In this document: positions 53,502-61,383 of the stretch, piece by piece | How the letters are laid out: each line of letters starts with the position of its first letter | Numbering within the stretch: the first letter of the stretch is position 1 | Assembly: GCF_007860105.1 (NCBI RefSeq) | Contig: NZ_SJPU01000005.1 | Span: 1 to 64,000 of the forward strand | DNA: 64,000 nt | From: Allorhodopirellula heiligendammensis | GTDB taxonomy: Bacteria > Planctomycetota > Planctomycetia > Pirellulales > Pirellulaceae | Reading direction: 5' to 3' | The notes under the pieces: model-generated | Told to the model about the DNA's origin: nothing | Databases searched by the model: none | Seen by the model: the letters and a program-made list of their open reading frames with translations, nothing else | Program-made: the position numbers and the translations under genes

Positions 53502-53717
53502 TTACAACGCTGCAAAATCGAATGATGTGGTCGCATCGAAGTCCTCTTGGTGGGCCTCGAACTCGTCCCAGTCGATGACGTGGGGGCCGAGGTGTTCGGC
53601 TTCCGGATCGCTGATCGGCTGCGAGGGATTGGCGATCAGAAAGCCGAGACGCTTGATGGTGGAGACAGAGTCGCCGGTGGTACGAGCGATGTTGCGGTAC
53701 ATTTCTGCTTGAAACAT
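53502..53717 (-). CDS. Small helical protein of the ubiquitin-like operon, 71 aa
   Basis: Start at ATG 53717 (MFQAEMYRNIARTTGDSVST). A short helix-turn-helix-like unit (YRNIARTTGDSVSTIKRLGF) is followed by an acidic tail (VIDWDEFEAHQEDFD). The unit V-x-x-T-G-[DE]-S-x-x-x-I-x-x-x-G-F is common in small planctomycete proteins. The longer frame from 53780 runs through the hairpin at 53754-53792 and is rejected. Possible DNA-binding or adaptor role; unproven. Confidence 0.6.
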   Translation of the reverse strand: MFQAEMYRNIARTTGDSVSTIKRLGFLIANPSQPISDPEAEHLGPHVIDWDEFEAHQEDFDATTSFDFAAL

Positions 53718-53753
53718 GTGGATGGTTCCTGAGTTGGAAGGTGTCAACGAAAA

Positions 53754-53792
53754 AGCCCTCGTCGATCGGCATGGTGCCAATTCGCGAGGGCT
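53754..53792 (-). promoter_or_regulatory. Leader hairpin 37 nt before the 53717 start
   Basis: Outer stem AGCCCTCG / CGAGGGCT (8 bp), inner stem GGCA-tgg-TGCC. On the minus strand the outer stem is followed by five Ts. It is terminator-like, and lies in the 104-base gap between 53822-54082 and the 53717 gene. It may end or attenuate the upstream transcript. See the equivalent hairpins at 55046 and 58216. Confidence 0.7.
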
Positions 53793-53821
53793 GGGAAAGA
53801 ATCAAGTCGATTGGTGAAGGC

Positions 53822-54082
53822 TTAGCGGGACGCTGGCAAAAGCCAGTGCTCGTTGAGCCATTGAAGTTCGGCATCGAGTGCCTCACTACGGATGTCGAAC
53901 GGACCGAGCGCCGGACCGTCAACGGGTGAAAGATCGACCATCCATTGGCCGTCGTCGGTGGGTTCGACGTGCGATCCACGGCGAATCTCGATGCTCCCGA
54001 GTTTTTGAAGCTCGATCGCTTCGCAATACACGGTTCGCATCATTCCATGCGGCGTGATGACAATTTCCATGTCACCGCTCAT
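53822..54082 (-). CDS. Hypothetical protein of the ubiquitin-like operon, 86 aa
   Basis: MEIVITPHGMMRTVYCEAIEL, then LGSIEIRRGSHVEPTDDGQWMVDLSPVDGP-like sequence (split here), LGPFDIRSEALDAELQWLNEHWL. Two beta strands, a Ser-His-Val-Glu-Pro turn and a C-terminal helix suggest a compact single-domain protein; it is recurrent in this type of operon as far as I recall, with unknown role. ATG at 54082 overlaps the upstream gene stop (ATGA). Confidence 0.65.
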   Translation of the reverse strand: MSGDMEIVITPHGMMRTVYCEAIELQKLGSIEIRRGSHVEPTDDGQWMVDLSPVDGPALGPFDIRSEALDAELQWLNEHWLLPASR

Positions 54083-55023
54083 CGGGGTCGTCGCTGGATA
54101 TTGCGGCGTGGGCGATCAACCAGCAGTTGATCGAGACCAGCTTGCACCGACGCCATTCGAGTGGAAACACTCTGGCGTAGTTGCTCGCTCGTTCGCAGTT
54201 CCTGCGGGCCGACGCCATTGACTGCCGCTCGTGCCTGACTGACCAAGTGATCGAGTTGTTCGTTCGAACCGATGTTGAGTGATCGGAATCGATCGAAGAA
54301 TTCGTTCAAGTTCGTCACCGCCGAGTCGCGGAACACTTTCGGTTTGCCGTCCTCTTGACCGGCGATCCGCTCGGTCAAGTGCTCGACGAGCTTCGCGAGC
54401 TCTTCCAAGAACGCTTGCTCGGCAAGTTCGACGGCCTCGACGAAACGAGACTGCACGCGACGACATTCCGATTCATAAACTTCCGGATTGAGCTGCCGTA
54501 GGTAGTTGGGCGGCTCGACAGCCGGAAAGTCATGCGTGATCGCAAATTCATCGACCAGCGTGACTGGGTAATCACTCACATCGAACAGGTCGCCGAGTCG
54601 GTCACGAGCGGCTTCACGCATTTCAGCGAAATGCAGATCGAGCTCGGAAACGGCAACAGCCAACTCATTGCGAAACGCCTCCATCTGTGAGTCAAAGTCA
54701 CCGATGGTTTCACGTTTGATGAGCCGCAATCCTGGTTCGGGATAGGGCAGCGACACCGTCTTCCAGTACGACACCGCTCGCGATCGCACCGAAGTCACCG
54801 CTTTGTACGCGGGGTGGGTCGTATCGATCAGCTTCTTTGACGCCGACAGATATTTCGACTCAGCGTCGAAGGAATCGGCAGCCTGAGTCTTCTGTTCCGA
54901 CGTCAGGGTCTTGCGAACACCGAGCCAGTTGAAACTGAGTCGGGCCGCAGCCATCGTTGACCGCAGCCGATCACTGGAGGTGGTGACGCTTTGGGACGTC
55001 GGCTCTTCGAGGACAGTGGACAT
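54079..55023 (-). CDS. Helical hypothetical protein of the ubiquitin-like operon, 314 aa
   Basis: Start at ATG 55023 (MSTVLEEPT) with GGAGAG 8 bases before; the longer frame from 55089 crosses a hairpin. Residues 25-60 (ARLSFNWLGVRKTLTSEQKTQ) are duplicated in a nearby fragment at 55120-55265. The rest is helical and charged: LIDTTHPAYKAVTSVRSRAV, YWKTVSLPYPEPGLRLIKRE, LDLHFAEMREAARDRLGDLF. It resembles DUF3150-type proteins that accompany AAA ATPases in phages and plasmids; that match is from memory. Probably a partner or substrate of the AAA protein upstream. Confidence 0.65.
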   Translation of the reverse strand: MSTVLEEPTSQSVTTSSDRLRSTMAAARLSFNWLGVRKTLTSEQKTQAADSFDAESKYLSASKKLIDTTHPAYKAVTSVRSRAVSYWKTVSLPYPEPGLRLIKRETIGDFDSQMEAFRNELAVAVSELDLHFAEMREAARDRLGDLFDVSDYPVTLVDEFAITHDFPAVEPPNYLRQLNPEVYESECRRVQSRFVEAVELAEQAFLEELAKLVEHLTERIAGQEDGKPKVFRDSAVTNLNEFFDRFRSLNIGSNEQLDHLVSQARAAVNGVGPQELRTSEQLRQSVSTRMASVQAGLDQLLVDRPRRNIQRRPR

Positions 55024-55045
55024 GTCAAAACTCTCCAAAAGAAAA

Positions 55046-55078
55046 GCCGGAAGCTGATCACGATGATCGACTCCCGGC
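55046..55078 (-). promoter_or_regulatory. Leader hairpin 23 nt before the 55023 start
   Basis: Stem GCCGGAAG / CTCCCGGC with one mismatch, enclosing a small GATC...GATC palindrome. On the minus strand it is followed by a T-rich run (ctTTTCTTTTgg) and then the ribosome-binding site. Terminator-like, equivalent to the hairpins at 53754 and 58216. Confidence 0.65.
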
Positions 55079-55119
55079 AGGGGTGGCAAAAAACGAGTTG
55101 AAAGAACAGCTAGCGGTCG

Positions 55120-55265
55120 CTAGTTGTTCGAGGATTGCTGTCGCAATCTTGGGGCGAATCTACTTCTCGATGCGGCGTTGATAGCCTCCTTCTGGGACGA
55201 GCTCAGTGACTTACGAACGCCCAGCCAGTTGAAGATCAGCCGGACGGCATCCCACGTGGGGACAC
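55120..55265 (-). pseudogene. Duplicated N-terminal fragment of the 54079-55023 gene
   Basis: Reads DAVRLIFNWLGVRKSLSSSQ, KEAINAASRS, then diverges and stops. It matches ARLSFNWLGVRKTLTSEQKTQ of the intact gene directly downstream. It is a remnant left by a duplication or gene replacement within the operon. At 55282-55312 two copies of an aaatccgga/gccggatttta word lie just upstream. Confidence 0.65.
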
Positions 55266-55320
55266 CGACCGGCTAGGTGGTAAAATCCGGATTTTAAAAG
55301 CCGGATTTTAGAAAGGGACT

Positions 55321-56805
55321 TCAGTTGTTCGACGGTTCTCGATTGACTCGGCGGCGAGCCTTTGGCGAACCGTTAGTCTGCTGATAGATGCCAGAGCGAC
55401 TGGCCGACAGACATCGACCGCTGGCCCAGGAACGCAGTTGACCTACGGACTCTGCCGCGGTCACCGCCACCGGCACCACGTTCTGTGCCGCCTGATTCAG
55501 TGGCAGATCAAGCAACGCTGCCAGACGACAGCACGACTTGATTTCCGCCCCAGTCCAGTTGGTGTCATCGGGAGCACCCTGTGCGGAGTCGATTTCATAG
55601 AGATCCCGATAAAGCTTCCAAATCGCATCCTTCTCTTCACGACTGGGCAGATCGAGAAAGAACACACCGTCGAAACGTTCGCTGCGACTGAACTCGGGTG
55701 GCAGCTTGGAGACGTCGTTCGCTGTACAGACCACGAACACATCCGACTCGTGATCATTGAGCCACGATAAGAACGTGCCGAACATCCGTGATGCGACTCC
55801 GGAGTCGCCACTGCCGTTCATTCCCGCAAACGCTTTTTCGACTTCATCGATCATCGCCACACACGGAGCCATTGCGTCGATGATTTTCAGTGCCTGGCGA
55901 GTGCGTTCCTCCGACTGCCCGACGAGTGAACCCATCAGGCTGCCGACATCGATATTCAACACCGGGCGACCGACTTCCTTGCCGAGGGCTTTGCAGAATT
56001 GCGACTTGCCGCATCCTGGTGGGGAGAGAAGTAAAACGCCCCGCGGGCGATAGCGTGAGTTGCCTCGGTGCGACTGCAGCATGGCCCGTTTACAGAAAGC
56101 CTTCAGTGCCGACAGGCCTCCCAGGCTGCTGAAGTCCTCGCCGCCGCGGTATAGCGAAAGCAAACCACTTTTTTTTAGCGTTTGGGTCTTCATCTCCCAA
56201 ACCGCATCGGCAGTGATCCGTTCCTGACGGACCAGTGACAAGCTGAAAGCGTTCTCAGCTTCCATGCGAGTCAAGCCAGCCGCCGCGTCGATCACCGTTT
56301 GAAGTTCGGAGTCTTTCGGCAATTCTCCCTCTTCGGTGGCGATTCCTCGAGCGATCTCATCGAGTTCCTGGCGGTTGGGCAGGTCATGCTCCATCACCAC
56401 GAACATCTTTTCCAGTTCCGTCGGGATCTGCACCACCGGCGAAAGCACGACCACGATCGTGCGGTTCTGTTTGCCAGCCACGATCTGACGTGCCAGTGCC
56501 TGGACGACTTCAGCGGACTGCAAGAACCGATGAAAGTTCTGCAGCACGAGGATCGCTGTGCCGTCAGGCGAGGCGAGAGCGTTGATCGACCGGATCGCGG
56601 TCAACGGATCGTTGCCGATCGTGTCCTGTTGCGGTTGATCGGGAACGTTCAAACCAGATTCAATGTCCCAGGTCGCCAGTTGCCATTGTTGGTCGCGGCA
56701 GAGCTGAGCGATTTCGGTGAGGGCATCCTGGTGTTCGTGGGACTCGATCCAGATGCCCGTAAAACATGCTCTCACGTACTCCGTGAGGCGAGTATTGAGT
56801 TTCAA
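55321..56805 (-). CDS. Ycf46-like AAA+ ATPase
   Basis: A 494-residue AAA+ protein of the Ycf46 type known from cyanobacteria and plastids. The N-terminal domain (1-215) is specific: GIWIESHEHQDALTEIAQLC, ILVLQNFHRFLQSAEVVQAL, VVLSPVVQIPTELEKMF. The AAA core has LLLSPPGCGKSQFCKAL (Walker A 261-268), VAMIDEVEKAF (Walker B 318-321), VVCTANDVSKLP (sensor 1) and FSRSERFDGVFFLDLP (Arg finger). The start is TTG at 56805 with AAAGGAG 7-8 bases upstream, a strong reason for choosing it. In this operon it may unfold or extract modified proteins, like p97; that is inference. Confidence 0.87.
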   Translation of the reverse strand: MKLNTRLTEYVRACFTGIWIESHEHQDALTEIAQLCRDQQWQLATWDIESGLNVPDQPQQDTIGNDPLTAIRSINALASPDGTAILVLQNFHRFLQSAEVVQALARQIVAGKQNRTIVVVLSPVVQIPTELEKMFVVMEHDLPNRQELDEIARGIATEEGELPKDSELQTVIDAAAGLTRMEAENAFSLSLVRQERITADAVWEMKTQTLKKSGLLSLYRGGEDFSSLGGLSALKAFCKRAMLQSHRGNSRYRPRGVLLLSPPGCGKSQFCKALGKEVGRPVLNIDVGSLMGSLVGQSEERTRQALKIIDAMAPCVAMIDEVEKAFAGMNGSGDSGVASRMFGTFLSWLNDHESDVFVVCTANDVSKLPPEFSRSERFDGVFFLDLPSREEKDAIWKLYRDLYEIDSAQGAPDDTNWTGAEIKSCCRLAALLDLPLNQAAQNVVPVAVTAAESVGQLRSWASGRCLSASRSGIYQQTNGSPKARRRVNREPSNN

Positions 56806-56820
56806 GGTTGATCTCCTTTC

Positions 56821-57015
56821 TTAGTGATGTTGTTGATTGGATTGCTGCTGACTTGCCGATTGATGAAATTCAGCAGTCAGCTGCTCGCTGGTGCGTTGAC
56901 CAAGTGCCTGTTCGATGAACTGACTGGCCTGACGGCATTTGCTGCCGGTAAAACCTTTGGTCTGAACCTGCGTTTGGCCCGTGGGCGAGACGACGATTTC
57001 GATGGTTGGGCTCAT
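56821..57015 (-). CDS. DUF2997 protein
   Basis: A 64-residue protein: TIEIVVSPTGQTQVQTKGFTG, then SKCRQASQFIEQALGQR. The strand IEIxVSPxGxTxVxTxGFxGxxC followed by a helix is the DUF2997 signature. A Gln/His-rich tail follows. Its ATG overlaps the DUF1257 stop (ATGA), and the AAA gene follows after 15 bases. DUF2997, DUF1257 and Ycf46-like proteins are known to travel together in cyanobacteria; function unknown. Confidence 0.8.
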   Translation of the reverse strand: MSPTIEIVVSPTGQTQVQTKGFTGSKCRQASQFIEQALGQRTSEQLTAEFHQSASQQQSNQQHH

Positions 57016-57380
57016 GTGGCACCTCCTACCGTGACGGTTAACTTGATGGAGCCGTCAGCGAGCGACACCTCCGTGACGGTGTGGCCCTTCAGGTGAGCTT
57101 CCCGTTTTGCCTTCTCGACGGCGTATGCCTGCAAGAAGCGATCGAGTTGAGCCTGTTTGCCCCAGTGGCCGTTGTAGGTGTCGAAGCGAGCCTCGCCGGA
57201 TCGCGTGTCGAACACCGTCGCGTATCGCCAGCCGGGAAGGCTGACAATCACGCCGGTGGCCTCGCTGTTAAACAGCTTGACCGTGCCCCGCGTGGGCGGA
57301 TCCAGTTTGAGACGCTGGCAGGCGGAGCCAATTGCGACCTCGTCTCGGACTTCTGTTTTGATTTCCACGATGTGGCTCAT
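57012..57380 (-). CDS. DUF1257 (Ycf35-like) protein
   Basis: A 122-residue protein starting at 57380 (MSHIVEIKTEVRDEVAIGSA) with AAGGAG 9 bases before. Family features: the SHIVEIKTEVRD opening, ACQRLKL, GWRYATVFD, FDTYNGHWGKQAQLDRFLQAY, and AVEKAKREAHLKGHTV. DUF1257 proteins are related to Ycf35 of plastids. A decayed second copy of the C-terminal part lies at 28787-29015. A longer frame from 57449 has a non-native head and is rejected. Biochemical role unknown. Confidence 0.82.
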   Translation of the reverse strand: MSHIVEIKTEVRDEVAIGSACQRLKLDPPTRGTVKLFNSEATGVIVSLPGWRYATVFDTRSGEARFDTYNGHWGKQAQLDRFLQAYAVEKAKREAHLKGHTVTEVSLADGSIKLTVTVGGAT

Positions 57381-57411
57381 GGATTGGTTCTCCTTGTGTT
57401 GAGTTAAATGG

Positions 57412-58047
57412 TTAGCGGGGTGGCTCGACGTCATCCGTCGAGTCACCACTGAACAGTGCGTGATTGGTTTCCTCGTCGTCGTGATCCGAAGCTGGACGCC
57501 GAGTCATAGGCCCCGGCAACAACCGTGGTTCATCTGAGGTCAGTTCGAAAACCAGCATCTCCGCGACCGCCGCATGATCAGGTTCCTGCGATTGCATTTG
57601 CCGGATCACGAACACCGCGACCACGAGCGGCAGCACGCACGCCATGGTCAGTCCCAAGTTCTGAATCACCGTCGCAATGATGGGATCTCGGTGTCGTTGC
57701 GATGCGATATCGCGACGATCCTGTTCGAGCTGGTTATGGCCAGAGTAGATGACCGATTGCTGCTCATTAAGCTGCGAAGTCATCTCAGTTTGGGCGGCGA
57801 TCAGTTCCCGGCGAGCTTCCGCGTCGCTTTTGACCAGTTCCTTCGCGGCTTCCGCGAGTTGGTGGCTTTCTGCCACGACGGCTTGTGACTGATCAGCGAT
57901 CCGATCGTTCTGCATGCGTTGTTCGGCCATCGATTGTTGAGCAAACGCAGCAAGCCGTTCGTCAGATGAGTCACTGCACCCGGCGACGCTGAGAATCAGC
58001 AGAGCCAGGCACATCGCGACGCGTCGAAGATGTTTCACTTGCTTCAC
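57412..58047 (-). CDS. Lipoprotein with coiled coil and a membrane helix
   Basis: Start GTG at 58047 with GGAG about 9 bases before gives MKQVKHLRRVAMCLALLILS then VAGCSDSS, a signal peptide with lipobox VAGC. A helical region (QQSMAEQRMQNDRIADQSQAV, LNEQQSVIYSGHNQLEQD) leads to a transmembrane helix IQNLGLTMACVLPLVVAVFVI and an acidic cytoplasmic tail. Lipid anchor plus transmembrane helix would place the coiled coil in the periplasm. It could tether the operon's products to the membrane; that is inference. A longer frame from 58236 is rejected. Confidence 0.7.
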   Translation of the reverse strand: MKQVKHLRRVAMCLALLILSVAGCSDSSDERLAAFAQQSMAEQRMQNDRIADQSQAVVAESHQLAEAAKELVKSDAEARRELIAAQTEMTSQLNEQQSVIYSGHNQLEQDRRDIASQRHRDPIIATVIQNLGLTMACVLPLVVAVFVIRQMQSQEPDHAAVAEMLVFELTSDEPRLLPGPMTRRPASDHDDEETNHALFSGDSTDDVEPPR

Positions 58048-58180
58048 GAGGATTTCTCCATTGGGAAAAGACTCGGGCCAGGAGCGACTGCAGAGCACGT
58101 CTGAGTCGAATCTCCTTCGCCCAAGCCAGGGTGAGTAGCACGACCAGCACGCTGCTGGCCGCCAGAACGGCAAAGGCCAT
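57971..58180 (-). CDS. Small membrane protein, 69 aa, first gene of the operon
   Basis: MAFAVLAASSVLVVLLTLAW is a transmembrane helix; KEIRLRRALQSLLARVF is a basic amphipathic helix. The C-terminal 25 residues overlap the lipoprotein gene and may be less conserved. It directly follows the leader hairpin at 58216-58268 (36 nt). Two membrane proteins at the head of the operon suggest a membrane-linked role for the system. Confidence 0.5.
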   Translation of the reverse strand: MAFAVLAASSVLVVLLTLAWAKEIRLRRALQSLLARVFSQWRNPREASETSSTRRDVPGSADSQRRRVQ

Positions 58181-58215
58181 TGGGTCTCCTTCAAATCGAT
58201 GGGATAGAAATGAAA

Positions 58216-58268
58216 AAAGCCCCGCAATCCAGGCATCTCTGAGTGAGATGACTGAACGACGGGGCTTT
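58216..58268 (-). promoter_or_regulatory. Leader hairpin (attenuator-like) at the head of the operon
   Basis: Outer stem AAAGCCCCG / CGGGGCTTT (9 bp) enclosing an inner perfect stem CATCTC-tgagt-GAGATG. On the minus strand the outer stem runs into TTTTTT, giving a full intrinsic terminator 36 nt before the first start codon. As no gene lies upstream on this strand, it looks like a leader attenuator rather than the end of another transcript. Confidence 0.75.
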
Positions 58269-58511
58269 GGCGGGGGTTGCGGGGACTCAGAAAATCTAAG
58301 TCTTCCCTAGTAATAGTGACACCAAAAACGCCGGAATTCGATTTTTGACGCGGGATTTACGTGATTTCTACGCTAATCAAGCTGTTTTCGGCATCTCTGA
58401 CCCACTGGGACCGGAATGGGTGTTACGCACTCGCGATAGGTAGGGGTGTGCGACGGAAACAGCAGTTTTCCGAGACAGACTTAATCGAACCACTTTCACC
58501 GGAACCTTTTA

Positions 58512-58616
58512 ATGGAAATCATCCAATTCTTCCTGTTCATCTTCTTCCTGTTTGTTCTGGGAACCATGTTTGGGGGCCTGCATCTCATCGAGAGCATTTT
58601 GTCCTTTCTCGGCTAG
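58512..58616 (+). CDS. Membrane microprotein, 34 aa
   Basis: ATG at 58512 to TAG at 58614. MEIIQFFLFIFFLFVLGTMF is one long hydrophobic helix, then GGLHLIESILSFLG, an amphipathic end. A CCGGAACC lies about 10 bases before the ATG, so translation would be weak. The composition (more than two thirds hydrophobic with a Gly-Gly turn) is unlike the surrounding DNA and typical of single-pass microproteins. No known family; could be a regulator or a small toxin. Confidence 0.45.
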   Translation: MEIIQFFLFIFFLFVLGTMFGGLHLIESILSFLG

Positions 58617-58879
58617 GTGAGCCTGCGGTCGAGGGGCAGAGCCAACACGCCCGGTCACCCATTGAGAGCGTACGCCGCTAAGGAGGTTCGTTAGTAATAA
58701 GCCTTACTTCAGCGACCAAGCTACGCTATCAATCGGGAAAAAATGCGTCAAAAAAGAGGTCCAATTAGAAAGCCAAAACTGGCCAAACCGGGGTCCAATT
58801 AGAGAATCGCTATCGACGCAAAGCCTTTTGCGGCAAGTGCTTGCGGTTTTTGATTCGGAAACCGTCTACCTCCACTTCG

Positions 58880-58912
58880 AAAGCCACTTGTCGCACTGCG
58901 GCAAGTGGCTTT
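58880..58912 (+). terminator. Intrinsic terminator
   Basis: Stem AAGCCACTTG / CAAGTGGCTT (10-11 bp) with an 11-base loop, followed by TTTTTGTTT on the plus strand. Upstream, a second cggcaagtgcttgcgg hairpin (58831-58846) overlaps it. It ends transcription from the 58512 microprotein region before the sulfatase. Confidence 0.7.
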
Positions 58913-59200
58913 TTGTTTGGATATCTGTATTCAATTGTGCGAGTCTGCTCGGCGAGGTACCGCCATCTCGGCCCAGCCGGTCCGCCTGTCGTCCCGGGGG
59001 ATCAACGACGATCCACTGCGAAGGCCCCGAATCGACACGCGGAGCGAGCGGCGGGCAAACGGGAGGCAAGTGGTTGCTGTCGACCCCATCACCGGTTCCG
59101 GAAGCATTACAATGCTGGTGAGACTCGTGGCTGGTTTCGACGCTCTCCGCGTCGCTCCACGAGGTGCCCGATCGCTCCCGCTCACCCGCCTTTCCCCACC

Positions 59201-60760
59201 ATGAAGTACGTCGCTCTATTCGCCCTGCTCTGTTCAGCTCAATGGCTGCATGCTGCTGAAACTCGCCCGCCAAACATCCTCTTCATTATCGCTGACGATC
59301 AGTCGCCCTTCGATCTGAAGGTTTATAATCCTGACTCACGTCTCGACACGCCGGCGATCGATCGCCTTGCCGCGGAAGGCATGGTGTTCGACGGTGCATA
59401 CCAGATGGGGTCGTGGAGTGGTGCGGTGTGTACTCCGTCGCGGACGATGGTGATGTGCGGTCGTACCGTGTGGCATCTGCCGGGCGGCAATCCCTTGGCA
59501 GCGGATGCCAAGTATGTACCCACCGACATGCCCGATCATACAATGCCCGCAGTGTTCAATGCCGCTGGTTATGCGACGATGCGGACCTGCAAACGAGGTA
59601 ACAGCTACGCGGCCGCCAATCAGCTTTTTTCAGTGGTTAACGACGCCACGAAGCGGGGGGGAACCGACGAAACCGGCAGCGCGTGGCACGGTGAACAGGT
59701 GCTCGACTATCTGTCGGAGCGAGAATCTGCCAAGCAAACCGATCCGTTTCTGATCTATTTTGGTTTTTCTCATCCCCACGACACCCGTGATGGAAAGCCC
59801 GAGTTGCTCGAGAAATATGGTGCAATCAACCATCAGGACAAATCGAGCCTACCTCCAGCTAACGATCAGCAACCTAAGTTACCGGTCAACTATCTACCGC
59901 AGCACCCCTTCGACAACTCCCATATCGATGTTCGCGACGAGATCGCCGTCAGCGGTGTATGGAAGAATCGCGACGAACAAACCATCCGTAACGAGCTGGG
60001 ACGCGAGTTCGCATGCAGTGAAAACATCGATATCCAAATCCAACGCGTGCTCGGGAAACTAGAGGAGATGGGCGAGTTAGACAATACTTACATTTTCTAT
60101 TGTGCCGATCACGGGATGGCGATTGGGCGGCACGGACTGCAGGGAAAACAAAATCTCTACGAGCACACTTGGCGAATTCCGATGGTCGTGAAAGGCCCCG
60201 GCATCGCGCCGGGGACACGGGCCCCAGGCAACATCTATCTGCTCGATGTGCTCGCGACGATGTGCGATTTAGCCGGCATTGACGCCCCCAAAACCAGTGA
60301 GGGCAAAAGCTTCCGGCCTGTCCTGATGGGACAAGAACAGACGGTTCGAGATGTTCTCTATGGATGTTATTGCGGTGGAGAGAAGCCGGGGATGCGCTGC
60401 GTGAAGGAGGGCGACTGGAAGCTAATCCGCTACGAAACTGCTGATGGATCCGCTGAAACGCAGTTGTTCAATCTTCGCGAGAATCCCCATGAGTTTCTCG
60501 ACGAGCATCACGATCCCAAGGTGATTGCTCTGAGTGGCATCGACCCCCAGTCCTATCAACGAAACCTGGCGGCCGACCCGAAATACACCGAGAAATTGCG
60601 GGAGATGAACCAGCTGTTGCTTGACGAAATGCGTCGTCTCGATGATCCGTATCGTTTCAAGGACCAGCCCCAAGATGCGCCCGAAATTCCCGCCAAGAAG
60701 CAGTCTCGCAATCGCAAGCAGGCGAATGGTGAGGCGAAAAAGGCCAAATCCAGTAGGTGA
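59201..60760 (+). CDS. Secreted sulfatase
   Basis: A 519-residue type I sulfatase that hydrolyses sulfate esters, in planctomycetes usually of algal polysaccharides. Signal peptide MKYVALFALLCSAQWLHA. Metal site PNILFIIADDQS (Asp32, Asp33). Active-site CTPSR at residues 77-81, the Cys being the one converted to formylglycine. Further IYCADHGMAIGRHGLQGKQNLYEHTWR-type sequence (YFYCADHG-like strand, then GLQGKQNLYEHTWRIPM) supplies the second metal-binding Asp/His and Lys. The C-terminus is Lys-rich (AKKQSRNRKQ). An upstream in-frame extension to 58841 is open but not native. Single gene. Confidence 0.9.
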   Translation: MKYVALFALLCSAQWLHAAETRPPNILFIIADDQSPFDLKVYNPDSRLDTPAIDRLAAEGMVFDGAYQMGSWSGAVCTPSRTMVMCGRTVWHLPGGNPLAADAKYVPTDMPDHTMPAVFNAAGYATMRTCKRGNSYAAANQLFSVVNDATKRGGTDETGSAWHGEQVLDYLSERESAKQTDPFLIYFGFSHPHDTRDGKPELLEKYGAINHQDKSSLPPANDQQPKLPVNYLPQHPFDNSHIDVRDEIAVSGVWKNRDEQTIRNELGREFACSENIDIQIQRVLGKLEEMGELDNTYIFYCADHGMAIGRHGLQGKQNLYEHTWRIPMVVKGPGIAPGTRAPGNIYLLDVLATMCDLAGIDAPKTSEGKSFRPVLMGQEQTVRDVLYGCYCGGEKPGMRCVKEGDWKLIRYETADGSAETQLFNLRENPHEFLDEHHDPKVIALSGIDPQSYQRNLAADPKYTEKLREMNQLLLDEMRRLDDPYRFKDQPQDAPEIPAKKQSRNRKQANGEAKKAKSSR

Positions 60761-61190
60761 ACGTTTGCATGGGTGGCCGTCCAGACGGAGCCATCCTCGA
60801 CGCGATCTGACAACGTCTGCGGCAGGCAACTGCCGCACGCGGCAGGGTATCACCATCCTGGGCAGCCGGGGCGACGTGAATTCCGCACCCGTCTGGCCAA
60901 CTCAGCTTTCCCCTCCGCCTGAGCAATAACTGCGAGAAATGTTGCAGCCGGGGCAACGCTCCAGCCGAAACAGTTTCTTCCTGGCCGATCGCGAGACCCA
61001 AGGGTCCTGTGAAAATTCGCCTGTTTTTCGGCGAAGTGTCCCTTGCGGGCGAGTCCCACGATCAGTACTCTTCCCGCCGTGACGCCAGGAGACCCCGGTC
61101 TTTACAGTCGTTTACACTGAAACGAACTGTTTCAACCACGAGAAGAAACAGCGGTTAAGAAAAACTTTCGAACTTTGTGACGAAGTCAAC
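60761..61190. other. Intergenic region between sulfatase and rRNA promoter
   Basis: No gene found. Contains a small cggcaggcaactgccgcacgcggcag palindrome at 60818-60845 that could end the sulfatase transcript. From about 61120 the DNA becomes A-rich (gaaaaactttcgaactttg), as expected of an upstream promoter element. Confidence 0.5.
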
Positions 61191-61218
61191 TTGACGCCCG
61201 GCGACGGAACGCTATTCT
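61191..61218 (+). promoter_or_regulatory. Sigma70-type promoter of the 23S rRNA unit
   Basis: TTGACG at 61191-61196 and TATTCT at 61213-61218 are separated by 16 bases, preceded by A/T-rich DNA (aagaaaaactttcgaactttg) like an UP element. It is the best promoter-like pair before the rRNA gene, which begins about 610 bases downstream. Confidence 0.65.
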
Positions 61219-61383
61219 TCTCAACCCGCAGCCAAGAAACGGCTGGCGAGCTTCACCGCTCACCCAGTTTCCAACTGCGGATTCGAAGTGAAACTTTGAT
61301 GAAAGCTTTTTTAAGATTTCCCTCACTGTTCCGCTTGACGAGAGGTTAGCGAGTCGCTAACTTCTCCGCTCGCTCGAAAACGA

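Noticed and set aside
58841..59200. In-frame 120-codon extension of the sulfatase
   Set aside because: Extra residues are non-native and would bury the signal peptide that starts at 59201; a terminator lies inside the extension.
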